From Sarcocystis neurona (lineage: Eukaryota; Apicomplexa; Conoidasida; Eucoccidiorida; Sarcocystidae), in assembly GCA_000727475.1 (NCBI GenBank), contig KL647297.1, positions 1,369,940-1,433,939 on the forward strand: a stretch of 64,000 nucleotides of DNA, written 5' to 3'. The position numbers and the translations under genes were made by a program. Shown here piece by piece: positions 37,395-46,629 of this stretch (position 1 is its first letter; each line of letters begins with the position of its first letter). Under the pieces are notes generated by a model. It saw nothing but the letters and a program-made list of their open reading frames with translations. It was not told the DNA's origin and did not search any database.

Positions 37395-40177
37395 GTAAGC
37401 CCGGAGACGTACACGTCTCCCTGCACCGAAGAAAACCCCACAACTTTCTATCTAGTTGGGTGAGAAGGGGGACTTTTCCTCTGCGACGCGGGGAGACACA
37501 CAGTTGATTTGGGCAGGACTTTGTAAAGGGGCGGAGATGTCTGTATGGTGACGTACCTCTATCCTAATTCGCGCGGGCAGCACTTGTCAGTCTGAATCTT
37601 CAGATTGAAAGGGCAAAGTGTGCACTTAGGATCCTCATCCACAAGCGGTCTGTTGAGAAGCTCTCCGGCAGCAAATTATATAATGATGTTGGTAATCGAC
37701 AACATGCCACATAACATTCCGATTCGACGATGGGGCGCTTCACGATGTGCGCAGGGTGCCAGGCGAATGGAAATAAGGTCTGCGAGACTGTCGCGCACGC
37801 CACAGTGTGCGTCGACAAAGGCACTGACTTTCAGTGCGCGTGTCAGTCTGGATATCGTGCTCAGGGTTCTGGTGTCAACTCCGTTTGTGTAGGTATGGTT
37901 GCCACCGACACGGACCCGCGAGCGTTGTCACCCAGCCAGCCGTAGTACCCCATTTAGTGAAGAGTTTCTGCATCCCAACGGATGTCGGCCTAAAATTGAC
38001 GCACGTTTACCTGCCTTCCGTTGACGCGCAGATCTCAACGAATGTACAGAAGGTCATGTCGACTGCTCGAGCCAGAAGACGAACTCGACATGTAAAAATA
38101 CGGAAGGTTCTTACGAGTGCACTTGCGGACAATACCGGAGGGAAGTGGATCACGTTTGCGAAGGTACAAGCCACGCCAGGTTTTGCACCGTCAGAGAGGG
38201 AGATTATAGAAGTTTTCCACATACACGAGAGAAAAAGGTGACACAGATGGAAATATCCCAAGTCAGAATGTGTGCCTGTCTCTAAGTGTGTGTACACCAG
38301 CATTCTTCTCCGTCTAGCCTCATTGCACATCCATTTCCCGTAAGTGTCGCCCAGTGGATTTCTTGCTGCCAGCGCACGGGCTACACCCTCCCAGGCGGCA
38401 ATCCTCGAACCACCTAGTGAGTGCGTGTTTCCGTTCTCAGATATTGACGAATGCAAAGAGGCTAACGGGGGCTGCGGCGATAAGAGTGACTGCGTAAATC
38501 AAGATGGGAAACCACCGCTTTGCCGATGTTGGGAAGGTTACGAGGGCAATAACTTCGAACTCGGCGTGAACTGTACAGGTACGCAGAGACGCTTCCAAAA
38601 GTGTTTTTACTTCGTGTGAAGAAACACATGGAGAGCCGGCATTCCACGCGAACACGAGTTCCGCACCGATGTCAGTTGCATCAACACGTTTCCTGATGAA
38701 GTGAATCGAGTAAGCAAAGACGCATAAGTTTGAAGTGAGATATCTATTATTGTGAACCCTTCAGACATAGACGAATGCAACGCTGACGCAAACCCTTGTC
38801 CCACGGACGCGAATTGCGTCAATACCTCTGGATCCTACCACTGCGTGTGTAAGACGGGTTACGTGATGTCAGAAGATGGCACAATGTGCAATGAAATAGA
38901 CACGTGCACCGATGGGACTGACGACTGCGACAAGTTCCTCGCCACATGCAGCTCCTCGCAGGGTTCCTACAGCTGCCTCTGCAAGCAGCACCTCACAGGC
39001 TCAGGGAAAGAAGGTGACTGTAGCCGTAAGTCTTCTCACGAACTTTGAACGTCACGAGGCAACGCTACTTACGTGGGTTGCAGAGAAGTCTGGAAAAGCA
39101 GCGCCTTTGCGCCCGTTAAATACTTCATGACGCACAGCGGGCCACACGCATTCAAATTGTAGGAGCGGCACCCGCTCTCATCAATAGTAAACCTCACAGC
39201 GGCACGCGCGGCCATAGAGGAAGCTAGCATTCGATGCCTTCTCACTTTAGCGTACTTTGTCCTGAAGACAACAGAGAGCACGGGAACAAACTACACAAGC
39301 ACACAGGGAACGAACGCACCTGCGAGTGCACGGTTTTGGTGGATGTTCTAATGCAGCTCTCGAAGGGTACGAGCACGTTCCGTGCGAGCTAATGGGACTA
39401 AAGTGCGGCTCATACAAAGAGTGCGTGAAGACGAATAATGAGTACATATGCCAGGAGAAGACGTACTTGGAAAAAGTCACCACGCTGCTGTCTGAAGGAG
39501 TCAGTTCGGATGCTCCGACTTCAGTGATTTTAGGGGTAGCAGGAGGGGGCCTCGCTGTTGCCGCCCTAGTCGGATGCTTTTTTTGTAAGCGGAAACTGTT
39601 TTACTAGGGATATAAGCCGTACAATGAACACATCATATGTGTACTTTCAGGGATGTAGTAAAAACCTTGTTGATTTCAAGATAAAACTCCACTAACGCAG
39701 AAGAGAAGCCCGAACAGCTGCTAAGAAGACGCTTACGCATTGTTTGTATCTGTGAATAGAGGTGCATGACATAGCGAGTCAGGCGGATCACGTATTACAT
39801 CCACAAACGCGGTTTCCCGTCAACGTCAGCGCAAAGCTATGCCCACACCGCATCGCAGGCTACTGGGTTCGTAACAGACCTTGATACGTGAATAGCGCAA
39901 GTGTGTGCATCTGCGTTGAATACTGCAGATTATTCTTTTAGACGCAAACGGAAATCCTCAGCAGTCGATGGTGACGCGGGAGGTAAGCGGATGCGTGTGG
40001 AGACGAAACTTTTCTGGAAAGCTGGGATACTTAGCAGCTTAAGATCCTAGCGCCTCCTTATAAAATGCCAAGCAAAAAGACGTGCCCTCGGAAATTGGGC
40101 TGAATCCACATCTGTTTTGTTTGCCACTCTATTCTACAGAAGCCACGTGGTACAGTCCCATAGGGGAATCCCGGTAG
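37317..40177 (+). CDS. EGF-repeat type I membrane protein, microneme-adhesin-like (8 exons, N-terminus not resolved)
   Basis: Exons 37317-37394, 37755-37892, 38032-38163, 38441-38578, 38765-39025, 39357-39584, 39929-39982 and 40140-40177 join with every junction in phase 1. They encode about six Cys-rich EGF-like modules, several starting with calcium-binding type D-I-D-E-C or D-L-N-E-C, then one Gly/Ala-rich transmembrane helix and a tail of about 26 residues with RRKRK and a Trp-Tyr pair near the end. Apicomplexan transmembrane micronemal adhesins have this layout. The start exon with the signal peptide was not found with certainty, so 5' coordinates are provisional. Confidence 0.78.
37755..37892 (+). 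CDS. EGF gene, EGF module 1
   Basis: The acceptor is gatgtgcgcag at 37754 and the donor is gtatgg at 37893; both are phase 1. It encodes one EGF-like module with six Cys: CQANGNKVCETVAHATVCVD, then FQCACQSGYRA and a final SVCV. The split codon makes the Asp of the following D-L-N-E-C motif, so a calcium-binding type module follows. Confidence 0.8.
   Translation, partial: GARRMEIRSARLSRTPQCASTKALTFSARVSLDIVLRVLVSTPFV
38032..38163 (+). CDS. EGF gene, EGF module 2
   Basis: The acceptor is tgacgcgcag at 38031 and the donor is gtacaa at 38164; both are phase 1. It encodes (D)LNECTEGHVDCSSQ, NSTCKNTEGSYECTC and a terminal VCE. The 'D-x-N-E-C ... C.n..GsyeC.C' pattern is that of calcium-binding EGF domains. 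Confidence 0.85.
38441..38578 (+). CDS. EGF gene, EGF module 3
   Basis: The acceptor is ccgttctcag at 38440 and the donor is gtacgc at 38579; both are phase 1. It encodes (D)IDECKEANGGCGDKSDC, LCRCWEGYEGNNF and GVNCT, a complete calcium-binding type EGF module. Confidence 0.87.
38765..39025 (+). CDS. EGF gene, EGF modules 4 and 5
   Basis: The acceptor is aacccttcag at 38764 and the donor is gtaagt at 39026; both are phase 1 (261 bp). The first module starts (D)IDECNADANPCPTDANC and contains GSYHCVCKTGYVM. The second starts EIDTCTDGTDDCDKF and contains GSYSCLCKQHL. Two modules on one exon suggest loss of an intron or a later duplication. Confidence 0.87.
39357..39584 (+). CDS. EGF gene, last Cys-rich module and transmembrane helix
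   Basis: The acceptor is gttctaatgcag at 39356 and the donor is gtaagc at 39585; both are phase 1. It encodes a short Cys-rich module (CELMGLKCGSYKECV, EYICQEK), a stalk, then SVILGVAGGGLAVAALVGCF. The outer end of the helix has small residues of the GVAGGG type, similar to the rhomboid-cleaved helices of apicomplexan adhesins. Reading through the donor gives a premature stop after CKRKLFY, but spliced reading yields a better tail. Confidence 0.85.
39929..39982 (+). CDS. EGF gene, stop-transfer and cytoplasmic tail exon
   Basis: The acceptor is gaatactgcag at 39928 and the donor is gtaagc at 39983; both are phase 1 (54 bp). The frame set by the upstream exon gives YYSFRRKRKSSAVDGDAG, a helix end followed by a basic stop-transfer and then acidic residues. 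A second AG (tcttttag at 39941) would give a tail without the basic cluster and a stop in the next exon after a few residues, so it is disfavoured. Confidence 0.75.
40140..40177 (+). CDS. EGF gene, last exon of the cytoplasmic tail
   Basis: The acceptor is ctattctacag at 40139 (phase 1); the stop TAG is at 40175-40177. It encodes EATWYSPIGESR. A Trp near the C-terminus after acidic residues is the feature by which tails of transmembrane micronemal adhesins are thought to couple to the glideosome. That functional link is inference from the family. Confidence 0.7.
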
Positions 40178-40360
40178 CTCATATCGGCTGCTGCCGGCTG
40201 TCTGCTACATCCGCTTGAAGGCAGCTGCAGAGGAACTTGTCTCTGAGTATCTAGTTGATGCGCGGCGAAAATGTGCAATTGTGTCACCAAAGTTACTGTT
40301 GTGTGTTGTGTCAGTAGGCACAGATTACATGGATGGGTACGGAGCTACTTTTTACTACGG

Positions 40361-40525
40361 ATGAAAAGTACAAGAAGCTTTAAAAATATTTGTCTCCGAA
40401 ATCTACGTTAAATTACCTTGAAGCCTACAACAAGCCTCAGAAACACTCGTCTCCGGCATCTACGTTTTTATCACGGGTGAAGAGTGCAACGAGCTTGAAA
40501 AATCTTCGTCTCCGGGACCCAGTCC
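40361..40525 (+). repeat. Diverged ~57-59 bp tandem repeat, nearly three copies
   Basis: The phrase gtctccg[aag]... recurs at 40392, 40449 and 40508, followed twice by atctacgtt. A ggatgaaaagtacaagaagct phrase at 40361 matches gggtgaagagtgcaacgagct at 40478. Copies are clearly diverged, so the repeat is older than the 157 bp duplication. It overlaps a frame of 88 codons (40390-40656) that is probably not coding. Confidence 0.7.
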
Positions 40526-41328
40526 ACAAGTGTGTTTCAGTGTTCTTCGGCGTACAGTCGCACGCCCTACTGGTATTTCACAATTTACTAAATCGTGCAC
40601 CTGCTCTCAAGTTGCTTCCACTTTTTAGAGGAGAGCCCAGGACTCACAACATTTAGGACCGCAGCATGTTAGAAAGCTTCATTCTGGAGGCACAACGCCA
40701 CCGAAACGAGGCATCCGCTAACGACTTTTCATTCTGAGTGTTCCTTCGCGCGGAGTGTCGCTTTACCTGATGGTATAACAAACCTTATTTACGCCGTCAT
40801 ATTGCTAACTGGGCAGATACGCAGGAATTCGTGAGCTTTTGGTAGAGGTGGTCCTCGGTATCAGTGCATATCGATTGGTAACAGTATCAAAGGTACGCAG
40901 GAGGGGAAACGAAGGTTTCAGTTTCAAAAGTGGAAGCCTTTTTTCATCTAGTCCTTTTCTGAATAGTCTGCGACCGCTGTGGTGCGCAAACAAACACAAT
41001 GAAAACAGACGCCACCCTGTTAATGGTCGCGGACTCGGTACTCTTTGGCGCCGTACCTCATACGCGGCACCCCGGCGTAACTACAGTTTATGGAGAGCTT
41101 ACATCCCGTTCCGTGTAGGGCCATTGGCGGCTCTCTCACGTGGCGGTGCACCGCCATACACGTGTGGCATCCGCTGGCAGGTTGCTGGACCGGCTAATAC
41201 CACTGACTTCCGAATGAGCCTCTAGTTCAAGCTCGTCCGCAGTGAAATCTGTGTAAACACTTCTCTAGGAAGGCGATGCGCTGTAAAGCAGGACAACAGC
41301 TACTTCAGCAAGTAGAGTTTCTCATTCG

Positions 41329-42288
41329 GTGCAGGAAATTCCGTATATGCTCCTGATGACTGATCCTTTTATCCGCAAATTCGTTCTGTCTCTTTGTCAC
41401 AAACTGCTGCCTCTGCAAAGCGCTCGGGGGGGCGTGCGAGCACGAGCGTGTACGGAACGGATCTGTATGACTACAGAAGTACCAAACACTGCACCTTCCA
41501 TTTCGCGACTAAACACAGATCACTGTGGTGGCCCTACGCCACACGGGGTAGAACGTCTGTACCACCTGAAGAGTCTGCAGCTGCCCACCAACGCTCGTTT
41601 ACTTTTTATACTGTATGAAGAACTAGCAGCAGCGCCGCTCTACGCGAGTTGGATGACACTTGCGTGTCAGAGTCATTGTGGGGTCGCCACAAGAAAGCAC
41701 GGCGCCGCTGATTACAAAACGATAGCTCGCCACCACTGCTCATGTTCGGTGGACATATACAAGATCAAAGCAAGCCGGCTGGGATATGTATCTCATTGTC
41801 CTCTCTGTACATATACGCAACATGATTATACGTGTGCGGCCACCGACGCATGGTGTTGTGCAAGGACACTGGCAGATGCAGGGAAGTCACCACACCCGGA
41901 GAACGTGAAAGACACAAAGCAAGGCAGAGTGCCACCTGTGTTTGTTACGCCACGGGCGCACATTCAAGTCGCCTTTCGAGTATGGGGTGTGACGCAGAAT
42001 AATCGGTTACTCGTTTTGCGATTGGAATACGCGAGTCCACTCATGCAGCTGCATTGCCGTCTCTGCTCCAACGGTGATGAAGCGGTTTCAACTACTCAAA
42101 CGCAGAACTCGTGTAGGCAGCGCACTGACCACAGACGTATAGTTTCTGGACAGTGTGCACGCTGTCCTCCAAAGGGAAGTGCGCTGGTCAGCGGTGCGTG
42201 GGATCGAGCAGCATCTTTTAGGAAAAGCCTTGCCTACACAACGCCGGTCACATCTGTGAATACTGCCTTCGGACCTGCATCAGAGTGA
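41329..42288 (+). CDS. Unidentified 319-codon ORF, Cys-rich
   Basis: This is the longest uninterrupted frame in the repeat-poor block. It begins MQEIPYMLLMTDPFIRK and ends TSVNTAFGPASE, and carries about 19 Cys, including HHCSCS, HCPLC and WCC. There is no signal peptide, membrane helix or recognised domain. In balanced-composition DNA an ORF this long is unlikely by chance, yet its Arg/Thr/Cys/His-heavy composition is not typical of a folded protein. It may be a real single-exon gene, part of one, or an accident. Confidence 0.25.
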   Translation: MQEIPYMLLMTDPFIRKFVLSLCHKLLPLQSARGGVRARACTERICMTTEVPNTAPSISRLNTDHCGGPTPHGVERLYHLKSLQLPTNARLLFILYEELAAAPLYASWMTLACQSHCGVATRKHGAADYKTIARHHCSCSVDIYKIKASRLGYVSHCPLCTYTQHDYTCAATDAWCCARTLADAGKSPHPENVKDTKQGRVPPVFVTPRAHIQVAFRVWGVTQNNRLLVLRLEYASPLMQLHCRLCSNGDEAVSTTQTQNSCRQRTDHRRIVSGQCARCPPKGSALVSGAWDRAASFRKSLAYTTPVTSVNTAFGPASE

Positions 42289-43181
42289 TAAGGCGCCTTC
42301 CAGCTAGATTCACTGATAGCGTGGCCACGAGAAATTTGGTAATTCTCCCCAAAAATGATATAAAAAATGCTCCCCTCAGAATGAGGACACACGGGCTCCT
42401 TATTTCTTGAATTCAGCAACACGGACGTGCACTGCTTGCAACACCAGTTCCTAACAAGCGATACAGGGTGCGACACAAGGCACTTTAGTTGTTGCGGATG
42501 TGCAGCTCCAACCGCTTACAGACTTCACCCTTCGCAAGCTCATTTCTTTCAAACGTTTCGTAGTTGTCGACAAGGCAGAGTTCCGGCTTGCTCTTTTGAT
42601 CCTTTGCACCCACGGCTGGGTACCTGCGCAAGCACGACCCCGGCAACTTCCAGCAATGCAACACACCACAGTAGCCGTCATCGTACTTCTAAGCAGGCTA
42701 GACGTATGCTGGAATCAATATTTTTTACATTTACGAAGAGCTTTCTGGCGACATCGACTACTGGAGCTGATCTGAGAGCAGTGTGTGTATCGGTTCCCTA
42801 GTGTCTCCCTTTGCTTTCAAGAGCACGCTGGGTTTGCAAGTAGACGCGTCGTACCCGCTGGCACAGTCCAACGCTGGCACCATCGGACGCATTCCTAAAA
42901 GTAGGGACCGCTTCACGATACGGTGGTACCCGCTTGCATCTCTGATCGTGCTGCGCGCTTGCACGTAGTTGTCGAATACAGTGTTGGATTCTAGAATGAT
43001 CTCTCCAGTTGATTAAGTGCTTTTCATGCCTGTCACAGCAAGTGGATACGCTTAAATCTCTGCCACAGGGCTGCTGCCGCAACCCGACTGGAGAATTTGT
43101 AACTTGTATATCTCCTTCCACTGTCAAGTCGCCTTCAAACTCCATCGTAGGTGTCTCTGGTTTCCTCTGCTGTCCCGCCTG

Positions 43182-43425
43182 CAGAGCTGTCCTCATGCGA
43201 CGGCTGTGGGCAGGAGAAAAGCGCCTTCTGCATCGTGCCGACGCACCGCGACAGCGTGAGGCAGATACTGGCGGAGTGGACTGTCCTCTTATGTCGCACT
43301 TTTGCATTGAATCCGATTTTCTCTGGGGTGACCGGCGTCTTGCGACAGGAAGCGACGCCGATGATTGCCATAGTCGGGGGGAATGATATGGAGATTCGTG
43401 ACTGGGCAAGCTGGGAACGTGAATG
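43182..43425 (+). CDS. Possible terminal exon of an unidentified protein
   Basis: A pyrimidine-rich stretch ending gcctgcag at 43181 precedes an open frame that encodes SSCDGCGQEKSAFCIVPTHR, DSVRQILAEWTVLL and ends EIRDWASWERE before TGA. The segment is more GC-rich than its surroundings. The opposite strand carries a 249-codon frame (42798-43547) over the same bases, so the coding strand is not certain. No family was recognised. Confidence 0.3.
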
Positions 43426-44677
43426 ACCAAACCACATGGAGGCCATACAGTGATACTCGGTAGGTAGTATGTTGGCAGAAGGATCGAGGTGGTGCTGCCG
43501 GAAAGCAAAACAATTGGGTGCCCCGGAATTCCCCACCTGAACTCCATAGTGTTGGAGTCGGTCTTATATTACCAGACGCAGACCTGAAGCCGCAGGTAGC
43601 CGGGTTTTTTTGCGAGGAAGAACTAGGCTATGCCGTGAAAGTCTACGTGCTGTGCAGTATGCCAGCTGGGTGATATGCTCCGGTCGTGCGCTGTCGTACT
43701 TCAGTTCGCAAGCCGCGATGGGTCCCCCGAAATTGCTCTTTATGGAAAGAGAACAGGCAGCAGTCCGCAGAACACCATCACGTGGTGTACTGCGTCCGCT
43801 GTTGGGGTGCGGCATATCACTCCTGCGAGCTGCCTTCGTTTCATGGCGGACAAGTTTCAACGTATTCGTCGCCGTAACGCCGGTGCAGTGCGGCCCGCTA
43901 GTCATGTGTGTGTGTCGCGTACGAGGTTGTGTGCGACACACACCTTCTCAAGCGTCGGACGGGTATCTGTGGGCAACACGGTACGCCGCTTTCAGTGAGA
44001 GCATGCATGGGATGTAGGTTAGTCAAAAGGAAGAGGACTCTTGCATTGTCACGTAAAGCAGCTCAGTGTGTCGTGCAGCTAGCGTAGGTAGTTTGTGTAG
44101 GAAGCAGCACAGCGCCTAACGAAGCGCTTGTTGCATGCCTCTCGCTTACTAGGATACCAGTGTATCACACAGTTTGCAGAAAGTACTATTTTGAAGAAAT
44201 ATGATGGATTAAGGAGAAGAGGGGAGGGCCGGAAATTGGTTGGTGAGAAGTACTCAAGCCCAACTTCTATTTTACATGCAAATTTGAGCGCACGCGCAAC
44301 ACCGTTCCTCAGGACGAGACTTGCTCTCCAACACAGTACCGATGTTCTTGACGGTTTGGCAGTACACGGTCAGCGTCCAATTTTGCAGTATGCTCGACAG
44401 CCTCTATACGTTGCAGTTGACATTTGGTGCGGTAAGAGGCAAGGGACTAGTTTCTTGCCCCGTACCTCCTAACGTGGGCACTTGAGCGGACACCTGAATC
44501 CTAGGTAGTTACTACACACTCAAAGAGTGAAGCACGTTGACAACAGGTGTCGTTTTGAAGCCTCGAGCGACGCCGCCGCACTAGAGCAATAGAACCTTGT
44601 GCCGGCCTTCTCTCGAGTGCGCCTGATTCTGTGGAGTGCCAAAATTTTCGACCTACAGTAACCACTGTATCAGCCAT

Positions 44678-44962
44678 TCATATCCACGAAGTGGGACGCG
44701 GGGACATCACCCCGTGTGAACTACAGAACAAAGAATCCGGTAACCAGCAGTTCTCGCCCTCGAAGACCTGTCGATTGCGTCGTGTCGCTGAAAAGTAGGC
44801 AGTGGCATCCGGTTCCGTACAAAGACCATGGCCTTTTAGGAGTCCAAATGTGACGTTGATAGTGCCGGTTGTGTATGTGTACGCGACACATTTGCAGTTG
44901 TTTGCATATAGAGTGCTACAATGAACCCCAGCCTCGTACGTCGGTGTGGAAGCATTCCACAT
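44678..44962 (-). CDS. Unidentified Cys-rich ORF fragment
   Basis: The 94-codon frame has seven Cys and the segments NCKCVAYTYTTGTINV and GLCTEPDATAYF. Spacing of Cys, Thr and aromatic residues faintly recalls the C-terminal part of Eimeria TA4-type surface antigens, but the remaining pattern of that family and a GPI-type tail are absent. I would not assign it on this basis. Confidence 0.2.
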   Translation of the reverse strand: MWNASTPTYEAGVHCSTLYANNCKCVAYTYTTGTINVTFGLLKGHGLCTEPDATAYFSATRRNRQVFEGENCWLPDSLFCSSHGVMSPRPTSWI

Positions 44963-46426
44963 ATACTACACACATGGAACGATGACGCCGGCTTTTTCAA
45001 CGTGGGTCACAGCGTGGCTTTGGCCTTCGTGGTCCGGAGAGTTATTCCCTGTGCACAGTATTCAAAAAACACCTGTGTTTTTTCAGTGGCGTCGCAGTAG
45101 GACGGGTGTTCTCACGCATCTGTAGGCACTGCTGAGTGACAGCTTCTGTGTGAGCATACACCTAAATGTAGGTATACTGACGTATATGTGCATTGAAGCC
45201 AACGCGTACAGCACGTACGTGCACGTTCTCGTCTGTGCCGGTGTTGAAACGATAATTAGCCAACATGGCGCGACATACTTGCGCGCGCATTTTCAACTTG
45301 AGTTTCACGAACGATTAGAAGCTATATTTCTACAGACAGGGAGTGGTATTTCGTACAAACAAGGCAGAGAACCCCACATCTTGTGGTTTGTGCTGAGGAC
45401 CTGAGAAAGCCACGTAGAAATTTGCACCCTGAAGACACGACTGGGTGCGATGGTTAGAAGGGTCCTTGATATCTTTTTATCAAGTACTCTACACTAGGAG
45501 TGCACTAGACGCACATCTTGTATTGATGCAGTGGTGCTTCGCGCGCCCCTGTGTTTCTCCTGTTTCAGCGGATGACCCTGAAAGACTAACACATCTCTGA
45601 AAAATTTTTACCGCGTCAATCTGCATGTACGTGTATGGGTATGCATACATACATACGTACGCATAAACTTGAGTCTACAAATGAGGCTGCAAAGACTTCC
45701 AAGGAGGACGTGGAAACGCACAGTTGCGACGAAGAAGAACGAAGATACCGCAAAAATTTCATCCGCAAGCTTATTCACACGCTTACTCACTTCGTGGGAC
45801 ATGCCCGTGCCAGCTGAGAACGAGCCGGTATTCAATGCATTAATTGTACCTTTTGGAGTTGAATCTGCTTCCTCGCTGGCAAAGACTTCACGTTGCTTGT
45901 GTGCGGCGCCATCCAGAATCGTTCAATGAAGGAATGTTGTACAGATGCGCAGCTACAGGCGACTGCGTCTAAGTGACTCTGCGGCAGCTGATGCAGAAGA
46001 CTGCGCGTATGCGCGCCTGTTCTGAGAGGGCGCCCAGCTGCCGGCAGAGGAGACGAGTAGGAAGGATCACGAACATTCAGATCCTGTTGGTCATCTGAAA
46101 ACTCTTTTGCACTGGGTGTAGTCAACTGTGGAACACTTTACATGCGAAATATGGCTATTCCTCACCCAACTAGTGCGGTCACTACAGAACGCATCGCTTT
46201 CGCCCTCTACCAGAGACCGCCGTGCTAACGCCAGTGTACGGAGCCTTCCTGCAAATCTAGCCGTGGAGCGACGCCGGAGATAGCGGGCTCGCGATGAAGG
46301 GCCATTCCATTCACGCCTCATGTACTACACCATCTGTCTAGTGACGTGTGTGTCACGAATGATTCTGTTGTATTCGTTTGCTGTGAAAGACTCTTGAGGG
46401 GTATTAACCGTCCCTCGTCCGCGCAG

Positions 46427-46629
46427 CTGTCATTCCGTGAGCACTCCCTCCGCTGTCGCGGACACATCTGTAGCGGTAATGCGACTGTTTTCAAAACAGT
46501 CCAGCTGCAAGCAGCTAGTCAAAACAGATGCCATCCTTCTTTTGACACGTATTCATGGCAAGCAGGAGGTTCTGCGAAGTCTTGCGCTGCTTCTCAGCTG
46601 TTTTACAAGGACCTTCGCGCTGGAGGCGG
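46427..46629 (+). CDS. Membrane-protein gene, first recognised exon
   Basis: It is either an internal exon after the acceptor cgtccgcgcag at 46426, or a first exon starting at ATG 46479 (MRLFSKQSSCKQL). The donor is gtgaag at 46630 (phase 1). It contains the LTRIHGKQEVLRSLALLLSC helix and ends ...FALEAG. Confidence 0.55.

Larger units (their letters stand above)
40178..46426. other. Repeat-poor region with unassigned ORFs
   Basis: Apart from the ~59 bp repeat there is no repeat structure. Several ORFs exceed chance length or look protein-like: 41329-42288 (plus), 42798-43547 (minus), 43151-43426 (plus), 44678-44962 (minus), 45150-45404 (plus), 45635-45929 (plus, two frames) and 45832-46125 (minus). 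No family could be recognised for any of them, and they lack a convincing chain of splice sites. Confidence 0.4.

Noticed and set aside
40390..40656. 88-codon plus-strand ORF over the ~59 bp repeat
   Set aside because: The repeat spacing (57 and 59 bp) breaks the peptide repeat, and no splice sites or start support coding.
44678..44962. Match to the Eimeria TA4-type surface antigen family
   Set aside because: Only a vague Cys and Thr pattern; the rest of the domain, signal peptide and GPI tail are missing.
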